In this document: positions 26,213 through 33,969 of the stretch, one piece after another
How positions within the stretch are numbered: position 1 is the first letter of the stretch
Layout of the letters: each line of letters starts with the position of its first letter
From: Verrucomicrobiota bacterium
Lineage (GTDB): Bacteria; Verrucomicrobiota; Verrucomicrobiia; Opitutales; Intestinicryptomonadaceae
DNA: 64,000 bases
Direction: 5' to 3'
Assembly (NCBI GenBank): GCA_003343565.1
Contig: QALA01000051.1
Location: 22,960 to 86,959 of the forward strand
The notes under the pieces: model-generated
What the model was told of the DNA's origin: nothing
Databases searched by the model: none
Seen by the model: the letters and a program-made list of their open reading frames with translations, nothing else
Position numbers and translations under genes: made by a program

Positions 26213-26761
26213 TTATTTGAAGTAGCGCTTCAGAAGGCCGGCGAAAGCCGAACCGTGCCGCGCCTCGTCCTTGCACATCTCGTGCACGGTGTCGTGAATC
26301 GCGTCGTATCCGAGCTCCTTTGCGCGCTTGGCGAGCATCAGTTTGCCCTCCGTAGCCCCGTGCTCGGCGGCCACGCGCACGGTCAGATTCTCCTTGGTGG
26401 ATTTCGACACGCACTCGCCCAGCAATTCCGCGAACTTCGCCGCATGCTCGGCCTCCTCTATGGCTATCCTCTTGTAGGCCTCCGCAACTTCCGGATAACC
26501 CTCCCTGTCCGCCTGGCGGCTCATTGCCAGATACATGCCGACCTCCGTGCATTCGCCCGCGAAATTGGCGCGCAATCCGTCCACGACCTCCTGGTCGAGT
26601 CCCTGCGCAACGCCTATCCTGTGCTCGTCGGCCCAGACGAGCTCGGAAGAGTCGTCCCTGACGACGAACTTGGACTTCGGCGCCTTGCACTGCGGACAGA
26701 AGTCCGGCACGTTTTCGCCTTCAAACACATACCCGCATATGGAGCATACAGTTTTTTTCAT
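26213..26761 (-). CDS. Rubredoxin-rubrerythrin (reverse rubrerythrin), peroxide reductase
   Basis: A 182-residue cytoplasmic protein. The N-terminal rubredoxin-like domain has cysteine pairs C6-x2-C9 and C22-x2-C25. A ferritin-like four-helix di-iron domain follows, with the ligand motifs ECTEVG, EEAEH, EHGATEG and DEARHG. Having rubredoxin first is the reverse of classical rubrerythrin and matches the reverse rubrerythrins of anaerobes, which reduce H2O2 (and often O2) with electrons from NADH via rubredoxin reductase. The ATG at 26761 overlaps the stop of the Rrf2 gene by 4 bp. A longer open frame to 26887 lies inside the regulator gene. Confidence 0.92.
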   Translation of the reverse strand: MKKTVCSICGYVFEGENVPDFCPQCKAPKSKFVVRDDSSELVWADEHRIGVAQGLDQEVVDGLRANFAGECTEVGMYLAMSRQADREGYPEVAEAYKRIAIEEAEHAAKFAELLGECVSKSTKENLTVRVAAEHGATEGKLMLAKRAKELGYDAIHDTVHEMCKDEARHGSAFAGLLKRYFK

Positions 26762-27189
26762 AGTGTTGTTTTTCCCTTCTTTTGTTGGTTGATGAAATTG
26801 CCTATTTTCGTTTTCCTCAGATATGCTGAAAAAGCGGCGTTGGCGTCCTTGAGCACGTCTGCGAAAATGCAGTCCTTCCTGTCGCAAATTCCGCTTTTAA
26901 ATATGCACCCCCCGCAGCTGAAGCTTCCGTCTATTGCTTCAAGCGCGTCCATCAGCGACTTGTCCAACTGCGAATCCTCAAAATAAAAACCTCCGTTCGG
27001 CCCCTTTGCAACCGACACTATCCCGCCGACCGCAAGTTTTCTCATCACCTTCGACATGTGATGGGAGGACGACCCCAATCCCTCCGCCAGTTCCCTGGCC
27101 GTAGCCCGGCCTCCCCCGCGCGCCAACCTGCATATCGCATGCAGCCCCATATTGGCCCCCTCGGAAAGATGCAAAACGGCGGATTTCAT
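26758..27189 (-). CDS. Rrf2-family Fe-S transcriptional regulator
   Basis: A 143-residue winged-helix regulator. The N-terminal helix-turn-helix contains ATARELAEGLGSSSHHMSKVM and the wing KGPNGGFYF. The sensor region holds four cysteines, C92-x2-C95-x6-C102-x4-C107, suited to binding an Fe-S cluster that senses oxygen, NO, redox state or iron, as in IscR, NsrR and RsrR. Overlap with the rubrerythrin gene makes a two-gene peroxide-stress operon. A dyad overlapping its promoter suggests autoregulation. Which signal it senses cannot be read from the sequence. Confidence 0.9.
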   Translation of the reverse strand: MKSAVLHLSEGANMGLHAICRLARGGGRATARELAEGLGSSSHHMSKVMRKLAVGGIVSVAKGPNGGFYFEDSQLDKSLMDALEAIDGSFSCGGCIFKSGICDRKDCIFADVLKDANAAFSAYLRKTKIGNFINQQKKGKTTL

Positions 27190-27229
27190 AATAGTGGTAT
27201 TTAAATGCTATTATTATTCAGCCAGTCAA
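27190..27229 (-). promoter_or_regulatory. Rrf2-rubrerythrin promoter with possible operator dyad
   Basis: On the minus strand TTGACT (27229-27224) is a good -35 candidate; the -10 is weak AT-rich sequence around 27206-27200. Between it and the gene lies an imperfect dyad, AATAG ... CTATT (27190-27212) centred on the 8-bp palindrome ATTTAAAT. Its position over the promoter fits an operator for the Rrf2 protein encoded immediately downstream. The assignment is inferred from position only. Confidence 0.4.
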
Positions 27230-27257
27230 GAAAAAATTTTTTTCCGCGCAAAAAGCC

Positions 27258-27713
27258 CTATCCGCCGGCCTCGATGCCGAGCAAAAACCGCTTAAGGCGA
27301 AGCCCGGACGAAAAGCCTCCGATTGAGCCGTCGGCGGCGATGACCCTGTGGCACGGGACGATTATCGGAATCGGATTTGCGCCGCATGCGGCTGCGGCGG
27401 CTCTGCACGCGCGCGGCCTTGAGACCATCGCGGCAAGTTGCGAATAAGACACCGTTTCCCCGAACGGAATCGCGCGCAGGGCGTTCCAGACCGACATCTG
27501 AAAGTCCGTTCCTATCATTCGCAGCGGGAGGTTAAAATTTCTCAGCCGTCCGCCGAAATACGCGCCGAGCTGCGAAAACGCCTCGCGCGCAATATCCGAC
27601 GACAGCCCGCATTCGTCCCCCAAACGCGGCGGCAAAATTTTCAGGGAGAGAATGTGCGAACCGTCGTCCTCCAATTCAAAACTCCACTGCGCCATGTTCC
27701 AACTCGACTTCAC
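27258..27713 (-). CDS. ogt: Methylated-DNA--[protein]-cysteine S-methyltransferase
   Basis: A 151-residue DNA repair protein that removes alkyl groups from O6-alkylguanine to its own cysteine. The active-site motif IPIIVPCHRVIAADGSIGG carries PCHRV with the acceptor Cys; the DNA-binding segment TVSYSQLAAMVSRPRACRA precedes it. A GTG at 27713 has AGGA exactly 6 bp upstream, whereas the next ATG (27695) lacks a site, so the GTG start is preferred. The short N-terminal half matches Ogt/AtaC-type proteins rather than the Ada fusion. It lies downstream of the cation efflux gene on the same strand, 129 bp away. Confidence 0.92.
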   Translation of the reverse strand: MKSSWNMAQWSFELEDDGSHILSLKILPPRLGDECGLSSDIAREAFSQLGAYFGGRLRNFNLPLRMIGTDFQMSVWNALRAIPFGETVSYSQLAAMVSRPRACRAAAAACGANPIPIIVPCHRVIAADGSIGGFSSGLRLKRFLLGIEAGG

Positions 27714-27842
27714 GTCTAATCCTTTCGGTCCCGGACGCGCCCGCGCGCTCCGAATGCGTCTGTTAAAAAACGCGGCATGCCGCAAGACGCGCAATTCGCC
27801 AATCGCGTTTTGGGCGCGCGCGCCGCGCTTAAAGCTCCAACG

Positions 27843-28871
27843 TCAGATTTTATTTTCCCTCATGAATTCGTCGCTCCCCGTTATTTCGCGCATCGTGAGA
27901 GACTGCGAGCCGGAAAAGGCCTCGCGCCTGTACTTGCAATCGGCAAGCTCGCAATGCGAACAGTGCGCCCGCGCGCAGGAGTCGAAATGGATAGAGGTCA
28001 GCACATTTCCGTCGAACGCGCCGCATATCGCAGCCTTCAGGTTTTCCGACACTTCATGCCCGCGCTCTATGGTATAGAAAAACGGCATTGTCAGGTCGCA
28101 ATCCACAAATATGTCGCTGCCGTACGAAATCACCTTCAGGTTGTGCACGTCTATCCAGTCTTTTTCCCTGTAATCCGACACCGTTTTGAGGAGCTTTTTC
28201 AGGCGGTCTTCGTCGGCCTCGTCAGTCAGGTTCGCTATCGTCTTGCGCAGCACCCCGACGCCTGCGGCGATAATGAGCAAACCGAAAAGCGCGGCCACCG
28301 CGCTGTCAATCCACACCGCTCCCGTCAGCGACACGGCAAGCAACCCCGCAACAAGGCCTACTGTGGAATACGTGTCGGAATGCAAATGCCTGCCGCCGGC
28401 AATCAGCGCCATAGAGCCGTATTTTCTCCCGAAATGTATGCTGACCGACCCCATGAGAAAATTCGCCGCCCCCGCGAAAGCCACAACCGCAAGCCCCATG
28501 TCCAAACGCTCTATCTCCGCCGGACTTATCAAGCGGGCCGCGCCTTCGCAGACTATCGCAACGCCCGCGGCAAGAATCAGCAGCCCTTCGACCGACGCCG
28601 AAACCAGCTCGATTTTTCCGTGCCCGAACGGGTGGTTGGAATCTTTGGGGCGCGACGCCAAGCGAATGCCGTACAAGCTCACCAGCCCCGCGGCGACGTT
28701 GACTATGCTCTCCATGGCGTCGGTAAGTATCGCGGCGGAATTGGTGAAAAGGAACGCCGCAAACTTTGCGCACATCAGCAGCGCGCCGACCGCGACAACA
28801 GCCATCTGAACGCGCAGCTTAACCGCCCCCGCGCGCTCCGAAAACTCCGCCTTTGAAGTGTCCCTTTCCAT
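27843..28871 (-). CDS. Cation diffusion facilitator family transporter
   Basis: A 342-residue inner-membrane protein with six predicted membrane segments, of the CDF family that exports Zn2+, Fe2+, Mn2+ or Co2+ in exchange for protons. The two metal-site pairs are visible in TM2 (LTDAMESIVN) and TM5 (HLHSDTYSTVG), giving an HxxxD/DxxxD arrangement. HPFGHGKIELVS is the typical loop before TM3. The cytoplasmic C-terminal domain ends in an unusual cysteine/histidine-rich stretch (CARAHCSHCELADCKYR) that may bind metal. The transported ion cannot be told with confidence. Confidence 0.9.
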   Translation of the reverse strand: MERDTSKAEFSERAGAVKLRVQMAVVAVGALLMCAKFAAFLFTNSAAILTDAMESIVNVAAGLVSLYGIRLASRPKDSNHPFGHGKIELVSASVEGLLILAAGVAIVCEGAARLISPAEIERLDMGLAVVAFAGAANFLMGSVSIHFGRKYGSMALIAGGRHLHSDTYSTVGLVAGLLAVSLTGAVWIDSAVAALFGLLIIAAGVGVLRKTIANLTDEADEDRLKKLLKTVSDYREKDWIDVHNLKVISYGSDIFVDCDLTMPFFYTIERGHEVSENLKAAICGAFDGNVLTSIHFDSCARAHCSHCELADCKYRREAFSGSQSLTMREITGSDEFMRENKI

Positions 28872-29136
28872 GTCGAATTGCGGATAGTTTCAGCTTTGAA
28901 CGCAATTAAAATTTCCGCTTTGCAATCTTTGCGCAGATTTGCCGTTTCAATTTCGGCGGAGCAATTCAAAGGGAAAAATCCGCATTAATGTTTTTGTGAA
29001 GTTGCTATATTTCCGCCGGCTGTTTTTCAAGTTCAAAAAGGCGCGCCGCACCGTATCCGGCAATGTCCCGCAGCGCGCATTCCCAACCGCATGCCGGCGC
29101 AGATGCGGCCTGCAAACGCGCATCGAAAAACTCGGC

Positions 29137-29670
29137 TTACGGGCGAAACAAAATCCACAAAATACTCCCTCCGCCGCCGACTTTAAAAACGTCATGGCCG
29201 AAGTCTCCGTCGAAAACGCGGAGGGCGAACCTTCCGTCCGGTACTTGAACGCGAGCGCGGTCGCGGTCGCAGCGGCGGCCGTCCGATATTGAGCGGACAA
29301 AGGCGTCGAGCCTGACGAAACGCGCGGGAGAATCCCCGGAAAAATCGCTTCTGACGGAAAGCTTCACGCCGCCGGACTCCGCGATATTCGCGTCGGCGAA
29401 ATCCTCCGGAAAGCCGAGTATAATCAGCGGCTGCGGCGCGGAATCGGGACGCAGGACAAACGCCCCAACGTGGAGTTTCCCGGCCTCCGCGCCGTCCGGG
29501 AGAGCCTTCAGAAGAAAATCGGCGTCGGACTTGGCCGAGTCCCTCTCGACTTTCGTCATGGGCTTTGGCGCAAAGGAGACGGCCTTCTGCAAGGCCGCCG
29601 GACGCGCGAAAGCCGCGCAACCCAAGGCCAGGCAAACAACGGCGAACAGTGTTTGAATCGCAATACGCAT
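29137..29670 (-). CDS. Small exported protein of unknown function
   Basis: A 177-residue protein beginning MRIAIQTLFAVVCLALGCAAFARP, a clear Sec signal peptide with cleavage likely after the AFA. The mature part has no motif I recognise. It contains KSDADFLLKALPDG, LIILGFPEDFADA and basic Arg-rich stretches near SISDGRRCDRDRARVQ. The open frame to 29766 lies inside rnhB, so the ATG at 29670 is used. It starts 10 bp after rnhB on the same strand and is probably the last gene of the rnhC-rnhB operon. Link to RNase H function is not evident. Confidence 0.6.
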   Translation of the reverse strand: MRIAIQTLFAVVCLALGCAAFARPAALQKAVSFAPKPMTKVERDSAKSDADFLLKALPDGAEAGKLHVGAFVLRPDSAPQPLIILGFPEDFADANIAESGGVKLSVRSDFSGDSPARFVRLDAFVRSISDGRRCDRDRARVQVPDGRFALRVFDGDFGHDVFKVGGGGSILWILFRP

Positions 29671-29680
29671 ATAAAAAATG

Positions 29681-30436
29681 TCAGAAAAGTTCGGTTTGGA
29701 CCGTTCGGGAGGAATCCGGACGCAACATTTTGAGAAAGCTGCGCCTGTGAATCGGAGACGGCCCAAAAAGCATCAGCGCCTGCAAGTGGGCGGCGGTCCC
29801 ATAGCCCTTGTGGGCGTCGAAACCGTAGCGCGGATACTTTGCGGAAAGCTCCGACATGATTGCGTCGCGCGAAACCTTCGCGACAACCGACGCCGCGGCA
29901 ACCGCCAGACTGTTTGCGTCGCCCTTGACGACGGCCTTGTGAAAGTAGGGAAACTTCTTCGCCGGAACGCCGTCAATGAGGACTTCCGCCCTGGCGGCGT
30001 CCACGCCGGACTCGCCAAACAGCGTCGCCGCCGCACCCGCCGGCCGCAGACTTAGCCCCATGCGCCCGTCCAGAGCCGCGCAAGCCCTTCCCATGGCGAT
30101 TTGCGTGGCGGCCAAAATATTCTCCCGCTCGATTTCCTCCACCGACGCGAACGCCGCCTCAAAATCCAGGTATCCGGCCTTTTTTAGAGCCTGCAAATCC
30201 GAAAAAATCCGTTCGCGTGCAGACGCAGAAAGCCGTTTGGAATCGTCCAAATCGCCGAGGAGCGAAAGCGCTCCCGGATTTTTGTAGAGGCGTTCGGAAA
30301 CCGCCGCGGCCGCCGCGCACACGGGACCCGCCAATGCCCCGCGCCCGGCCTCGTCAATACCAACCAGCCAATCCCTGCCGACAAGAAAGCCGGCGTCAAA
30401 TTCGGCCAAGGCGGCGATTTTTCCGGTTTTCTTCAC
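29681..30436 (-). CDS. rnhB: Ribonuclease HII
   Basis: A 251-residue endonuclease that cleaves RNA in RNA-DNA hybrids and removes single ribonucleotides from DNA. The catalytic start GIDEAGRGALAGPVCAAA supplies the Asp-Glu pair. LDDSKRLSASARERIF and KGDANSLAVAAASVVAKVSRD supply the other conserved acidic and Ser-Lys residues. The GTG at 30436, 5 bp after the rnhC stop, gives the usual family N-terminus and is preferred; the frame runs further into rnhC but that part is a shadow. It is translationally close to rnhC. Confidence 0.9.
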   Translation of the reverse strand: MKKTGKIAALAEFDAGFLVGRDWLVGIDEAGRGALAGPVCAAAAAVSERLYKNPGALSLLGDLDDSKRLSASARERIFSDLQALKKAGYLDFEAAFASVEEIERENILAATQIAMGRACAALDGRMGLSLRPAGAAATLFGESGVDAARAEVLIDGVPAKKFPYFHKAVVKGDANSLAVAAASVVAKVSRDAIMSELSAKYPRYGFDAHKGYGTAAHLQALMLFGPSPIHRRSFLKMLRPDSSRTVQTELF

Positions 30437-30441
30437 GGTTG

Positions 30442-31407
30442 TCAGGCCGGGTTTGCCGCCGCCTCCATGGCTTCGGAAACCGTCTTGAAATGGAGCTTTG
30501 CATACGACTTCAGCGACTGCGGGCCGAACTTTCTCACAATCTCGACCGCCTGTTCGCGCGCGTTGGCCCCCGCCCCCTTGCACAGCTGTATGCCGCACTT
30601 TTCGGAAAGCTCCCGCATGGCGTAAATGTAGGTCGCCCGCGCAACTATGGAGGCCGCCGCAACCACGGGATCGCTCTCGGCCTTCGTCCGCATTTTAAGC
30701 TCGAATCCCGGAATGTTCAGCTGGCGTTGGACGAGCGGCTGTTTCGTGAACTGGTCCAGCATTCCCCACTCCACGCCGCGCTCCGACACCGCCGAGGTTA
30801 TCGCGGAAGCGTGAAACCACGCCAAAAGCCTGTTCAGGTTGCGGCCGAATCTTATATAGAGCGCGTTGTACTTTTCCATTGAGGCGTAGCTTGCCTTGAC
30901 AACCACGCCTTCGGTGCCCCTGATTTTCTTCGCCATTTCGAGCGCGGCACGGTCGCTCGATACGCGCTTTGACTCCTTCAACCCCCAATCCAGCCACGAG
31001 CGCACCGCGGAGGCGTCGGCCACCACGCACGCCGAAACGAGCGGCCCGAAGAGGTCGCCCTTTCCGCTCTCGTCCACGCCCGCATGCGCTTCAAACCACT
31101 CCGGGTGCAAGACCTCCTCGTAGCCCATTTCAAACGCGCCCACAATTTCGGGCTCAAGCACGAATCTTACAAAATCTTCCGTGCCCTTGCCCTGCACCAC
31201 CAGCTTTCCGGAATTGTAGGCTACGACATTCACGTCGGAGCTCTTGTAGGCGAAGGCGGAGTAGTCAACGCGATACGGCGCCCACAAGTGCGAATCGAGC
31301 CATGCGTCCAACTTCTTCATCTGCCCGCCGTCCAACTCGCGCGTGTAGATAGTCTTTTTCTTGGGCTCGTCGGAGAAGGCCTCCTTTTTGGGTTTCTTAT
31401 GCGGCAT
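30442..31407 (-). CDS. rnhC: Ribonuclease HIII
   Basis: A 321-residue RNase HIII, which cleaves RNA-DNA hybrids but is generally poor on single ribonucleotides, complementing RNase HII. An N-terminal substrate-binding (TBP-like) domain of about 90 residues precedes the catalytic domain, which starts with GVDESGKGDLFGPLVSACV; the DESGKGD variant separates HIII from HII (DEAGRG). ESDPVVAAASIVARATY carries another catalytic acid. The ATG at 31407 has GGAG 8 bp upstream. It heads a minus-strand operon with rnhB and faces away from the superoxide dismutase gene. Confidence 0.92.
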   Translation of the reverse strand: MPHKKPKKEAFSDEPKKKTIYTRELDGGQMKKLDAWLDSHLWAPYRVDYSAFAYKSSDVNVVAYNSGKLVVQGKGTEDFVRFVLEPEIVGAFEMGYEEVLHPEWFEAHAGVDESGKGDLFGPLVSACVVADASAVRSWLDWGLKESKRVSSDRAALEMAKKIRGTEGVVVKASYASMEKYNALYIRFGRNLNRLLAWFHASAITSAVSERGVEWGMLDQFTKQPLVQRQLNIPGFELKMRTKAESDPVVAAASIVARATYIYAMRELSEKCGIQLCKGAGANAREQAVEIVRKFGPQSLKSYAKLHFKTVSEAMEAAANPA

Positions 31408-31612
31408 TGGTGTGCTCCATGTAAAAAAATGTTTTTTTGGATAATCGCACATGTCCGCAATTCTTCAAGACAATAAAGACCCTGCCCGGCCGGCCCCGCT
31501 TCGCCGCAGTCTCTTTGACGCCGCAATCGGCTCCGTATGCCGCGGGAAATCGCGCAAAAAGGCGCAAGCACTTCCAAAGCAAACTCAAAAAATCCAAACG
31601 TTTTTGCGGAAC

Positions 31613-31641
31613 TTGACATGGGCGCAAATGTCGTAAATAAT
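31613..31641 (+). promoter_or_regulatory. Near-consensus promoter of the superoxide dismutase gene
   Basis: Perfect TTGACA (31613-31618), 17-bp spacer, AATAAT (31636-31641). Transcription would start about 7 bp later, at or within 1-2 bases of the ATG at 31648. The mRNA may therefore be leaderless, or translation may begin at the later ATG at 31759. Confidence 0.7.
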
Positions 31642-31647
31642 GGAAAT

Positions 31648-32409
31648 ATGAAAACGCGGCGCACATTTCTGAAAACGGCCACACTCGGCGCAACACTGCT
31701 TTGCGCGAAAATAGTTTCCGCAGACTCACTGCCGCATAACGCAAATAAAGTAAAAAATATGAAATTCCCCCTCGTCCCGCTGGACTATCCATACGACGCC
31801 CTCGAACCCTATATCGACGCCGAAACCGTCGCCATTCACCACGACAAGCACCAGGCGACATACGTCGACAAGCTCAACGCCGCCCTGACGAGCGACCCCG
31901 GCTTTTCATACAACGGCTCCCTGACATCTCTGCTGTCCGACCTCGACAAAGTTCCCGAACATATGCGCTCCGCAATCCGCAACAACGGAGGGGGCGCGTG
32001 GAACCACGAATTCTATTGGAAGGGGCTCGGCCCCGGAAAGAGCGTGCCGCCGGACAATCTGGCAGAGGCAATCGACAAGTCTTTCGGCAACTTCGACGCG
32101 TTTAAAAAACAGCTTTCCGACGCCTGCGTCAACCGCTTCGGAAGCGGCTGGGGGTGGCTCGGCGTCGGACGCGACGGAAAGCTGAAAATCTGCTCAACCC
32201 CGAATCAAGATTCTCCGATTATGGGCGAGAAAATATCGGGGTGCGACATGATTCCGATTCTGACAATAGACGTCTGGGAACACGCATACTACCTCAAATA
32301 CCGCAACATGCGCGCAGGCTATGTCGACGCGATATGGAATGTTATCGACTGGAAAAAAATCGGCGAACGCTACGAATGCGCCTCGAAGGAAAAAAAAGTT
32401 CTAATTTAA
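31648..32409 (+). CDS. Fe/Mn superoxide dismutase with twin-arginine signal
   Basis: A 253-residue protein. The first 26 residues read MKTRRTFLKTATLGATLLCA then KIVSAD, a textbook Tat signal (TRRTFLK, hydrophobic core, AxA-like site). The mature part is a full Fe/Mn superoxide dismutase. Metal ligands are expected in AIHHDKHQATYVDKLN, AWNHEFYWKGL and DVWEHAYYLKYRN. TPNQDSPIM has the Gln-Asp pattern more common in Mn-type enzymes. Export would place it in the periplasm, unusual for this family. An internal ATG at 31759 (MKFPLVPLDYPYD) would give the classical cytoplasmic form, but it has no ribosome-binding site. Confidence 0.9.
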   Translation: MKTRRTFLKTATLGATLLCAKIVSADSLPHNANKVKNMKFPLVPLDYPYDALEPYIDAETVAIHHDKHQATYVDKLNAALTSDPGFSYNGSLTSLLSDLDKVPEHMRSAIRNNGGGAWNHEFYWKGLGPGKSVPPDNLAEAIDKSFGNFDAFKKQLSDACVNRFGSGWGWLGVGRDGKLKICSTPNQDSPIMGEKISGCDMIPILTIDVWEHAYYLKYRNMRAGYVDAIWNVIDWKKIGERYECASKEKKVLI

Positions 32410-32512
32410 AAAAAATATTTTGGAACTAAGAAAAAAATGTCCTTACGAATATGGCACAATCTTTTCCCCATAGTGTTAGTGTGATGTGTTGTGTTATAAG
32501 TGGAGTATAAAA

Positions 32513-32550
32513 GTTAGCCGTCCGATAGCATCGGGCGGCTAACCCATTTT
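32513..32550 (+). terminator. Terminator after the superoxide dismutase gene
   Basis: A 13-pair stem, GTTAGCCGTCCGA / TCGGGCGGCTAAC with one G-T pair and loop TAGCA (32513-32543), followed by CCATTTTT. It is also preceded by AAAA, so it could work weakly in reverse. It lies about 100 bp after the superoxide dismutase stop. Confidence 0.8.
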
Positions 32551-32806
32551 TAGGGGGAGGCCGCGCGCGGGCCGGACTTTGCCCCGCAAAAATTGGCGGC
32601 CGGAAAAATTCTGCGTCGCAATGCGCGCGTCAACGCGCGGCAAAAGCAACAAGGCGCGCCTATTACCCGCCGAAAGCGCGCCCATTTTCCCTATTCAATT
32701 TCGCGCAGGTTTCGGCAAACATTCCGAAATGCGCCGCAATTCTCGAAGAAAACAGAAAAAATTTTCTCGCGTTTTCCGTTTTATCTGCCAGGAATTTTCG
32801 CAAATC

Positions 32807-32891
32807 GCTCAGGTGGTGAAATTGGTAGACACATCGGTTTTAGGAGCCGGTGCCGCAAGGCGTATGGGTTCGAGTCCCTTCCTGAGCACCA
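32807..32891 (+). tRNA. tRNA-Leu (anticodon UAG)
   Basis: An 85-base class II tRNA. The acceptor stem is GCTCAGG / CCTGAGC with discriminator A and an encoded CCA (32889-32891). The D-arm has GGTGAAATTGGTAGACAC, the anticodon loop is TTTAGGA giving UAG, and a long variable arm (TGCCGCAAGGCGT) precedes the T-arm GGGTTCGAGTCCC. The long variable arm and D-loop pattern identify a leucine tRNA reading CUA and related codons. It lies next to the accessory redox block, and tRNA genes are frequent integration sites, but no integrase is visible. Confidence 0.96.
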
Positions 32892-32899
32892 AATTAACT

Positions 32900-32928
32900 C
32901 AGATATAATCCATGTTGGGTTTTATCTG
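32900..32928. other. Imperfect hairpin between tRNA-Leu and the LysR gene
   Basis: CAGATA-T-AATCCA, loop TGT, TGGGTT-T-TATCTG can pair over 12 positions with one T-T mismatch. It lies 8 bp after the tRNA. No T-run follows on either strand, so it may be an RNA-processing or weak termination structure rather than a classic terminator. Confidence 0.45.
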
Positions 32929-32943
32929 TTGGGAAATTTGGTG

Positions 32944-33822
32944 TCAGAAAATGCTTTGCCTGATGTGCTCGAGGAAAACCTTTGCGGCCTTGGAAAACAT
33001 CTGGCGTTTTTTCCAGACGAGGTATAGGGCAGTTTCAACTTTGGGTTCCAGGGGGCGGAAGCACAGGTTGCTGTCTCCGGAAGTGTTTACAAGTTTGTCA
33101 AACGTGAAAACGTAGCCCATGCCTTCTTCCACAAACATTGCGGGCGTGGTTATCAGGTTGAATGTCGCAACGCTTTTTAAGGTCGCGGCGTATTCCCCGA
33201 GCCAGCCGGTCAGCACTCCGCCGTCCAGCATTTGGCGTGAACTTAGGATTGTTTTCCCTTTTATATCTTTTGCTCGGACGCGTTTGAGTTTGGCAAGCGG
33301 GCTGTCACGCCTCATCAGAATCCCCCATCTGTCGTTTACGGGAAACTTCAGGTAGTCGTATTTTTTCATGTCAATCGGCTCTACAAGGATGCCGAAATCC
33401 AAAAGCCCTTTGTCCAGCTGTTCCGTGACTTCAATGGTGCTGCCGCTGAAAAAGTTATAGTGTATTTGCGGATGCGTTTCACTTAGCGACAATATGGCGT
33501 TTCCGACAAGCCTCATTGTATTGGTTTCCGCCGCGCCTATATGCACCTCTCCTCCGGTTATTTCATTGAAAAGCCCGAGGTCGGCCTCTGTGCGTTCGGC
33601 GAGGCTTACGATTTCCTCCGCGCGCTTGTATAAAAACATCCCCTCTTCGGTAAGCCTGATTTTGCGGCTTCCCCTCTCAAAGAGCCTGACTCCAACCTCA
33701 TCCTCAAGCGCCGCAAGCTGCCGCGAAAGGTTTGGCTGCGAAGTATGCAACACCTCCGACGCCCTTGTGACGTTTTCTTCGCGCGCAACCGCCAGAAAAT
33801 ACTTTAGTATGCGAATATCCAT
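32944..33822 (-). CDS. LysR-family transcriptional regulator
   Basis: A 292-residue LysR-type regulator. The N-terminal winged helix MDIRILKYFLAVAREENVTRASEVLHTSQPNLSRQLAALEDEVG-type sequence (residues 1-45; key helix TSQPNLSRQLAALE) is intact. A two-lobed effector domain of about 200 residues follows, starting near GGEVHIGAAETNTM. It is divergent from the alcohol dehydrogenase gene, and a T-N11-A palindrome sits in the shared spacer, so it most likely controls that operon and itself. The inducer cannot be predicted. Confidence 0.93.
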   Translation of the reverse strand: MDIRILKYFLAVAREENVTRASEVLHTSQPNLSRQLAALEDEVGVRLFERGSRKIRLTEEGMFLYKRAEEIVSLAERTEADLGLFNEITGGEVHIGAAETNTMRLVGNAILSLSETHPQIHYNFFSGSTIEVTEQLDKGLLDFGILVEPIDMKKYDYLKFPVNDRWGILMRRDSPLAKLKRVRAKDIKGKTILSSRQMLDGGVLTGWLGEYAATLKSVATFNLITTPAMFVEEGMGYVFTFDKLVNTSGDSNLCFRPLEPKVETALYLVWKKRQMFSKAAKVFLEHIRQSIF

Positions 33823-33859
33823 GGCGGCATATTTGGCCGCTTTTCATGCCGGGTCAATT

Positions 33860-33927
33860 CATAACTTAAAGTTATGATAAGCCATAAAAACAAAGTATTT
33901 GTTATTTATAAAGTTTATGCCTATAAT
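33860..33927 (+). promoter_or_regulatory. LysR-type operator and promoter of the dehydrogenase operon
   Basis: CATAACTT-A-AAGTTATG (33860-33876) is a perfect 17-bp palindrome containing the LysR box T-N11-A (T33862, A33874). A second perfect dyad AACAAA-GTA-TTTGTT lies at 33889-33903. The promoter is TTGTTA (33899-33904), 17-bp spacer, TATAAT (33922-33927). With transcription starting near 33934, the palindrome is centred about 66 bp upstream, the classic position of a LysR recognition site, and the second dyad abuts the -35, like an activation site. Confidence 0.82.
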
Positions 33928-33969
33928 ATATGCAGACTAAAACGAAAAACCGAGAGGAAAGGAAAAATT

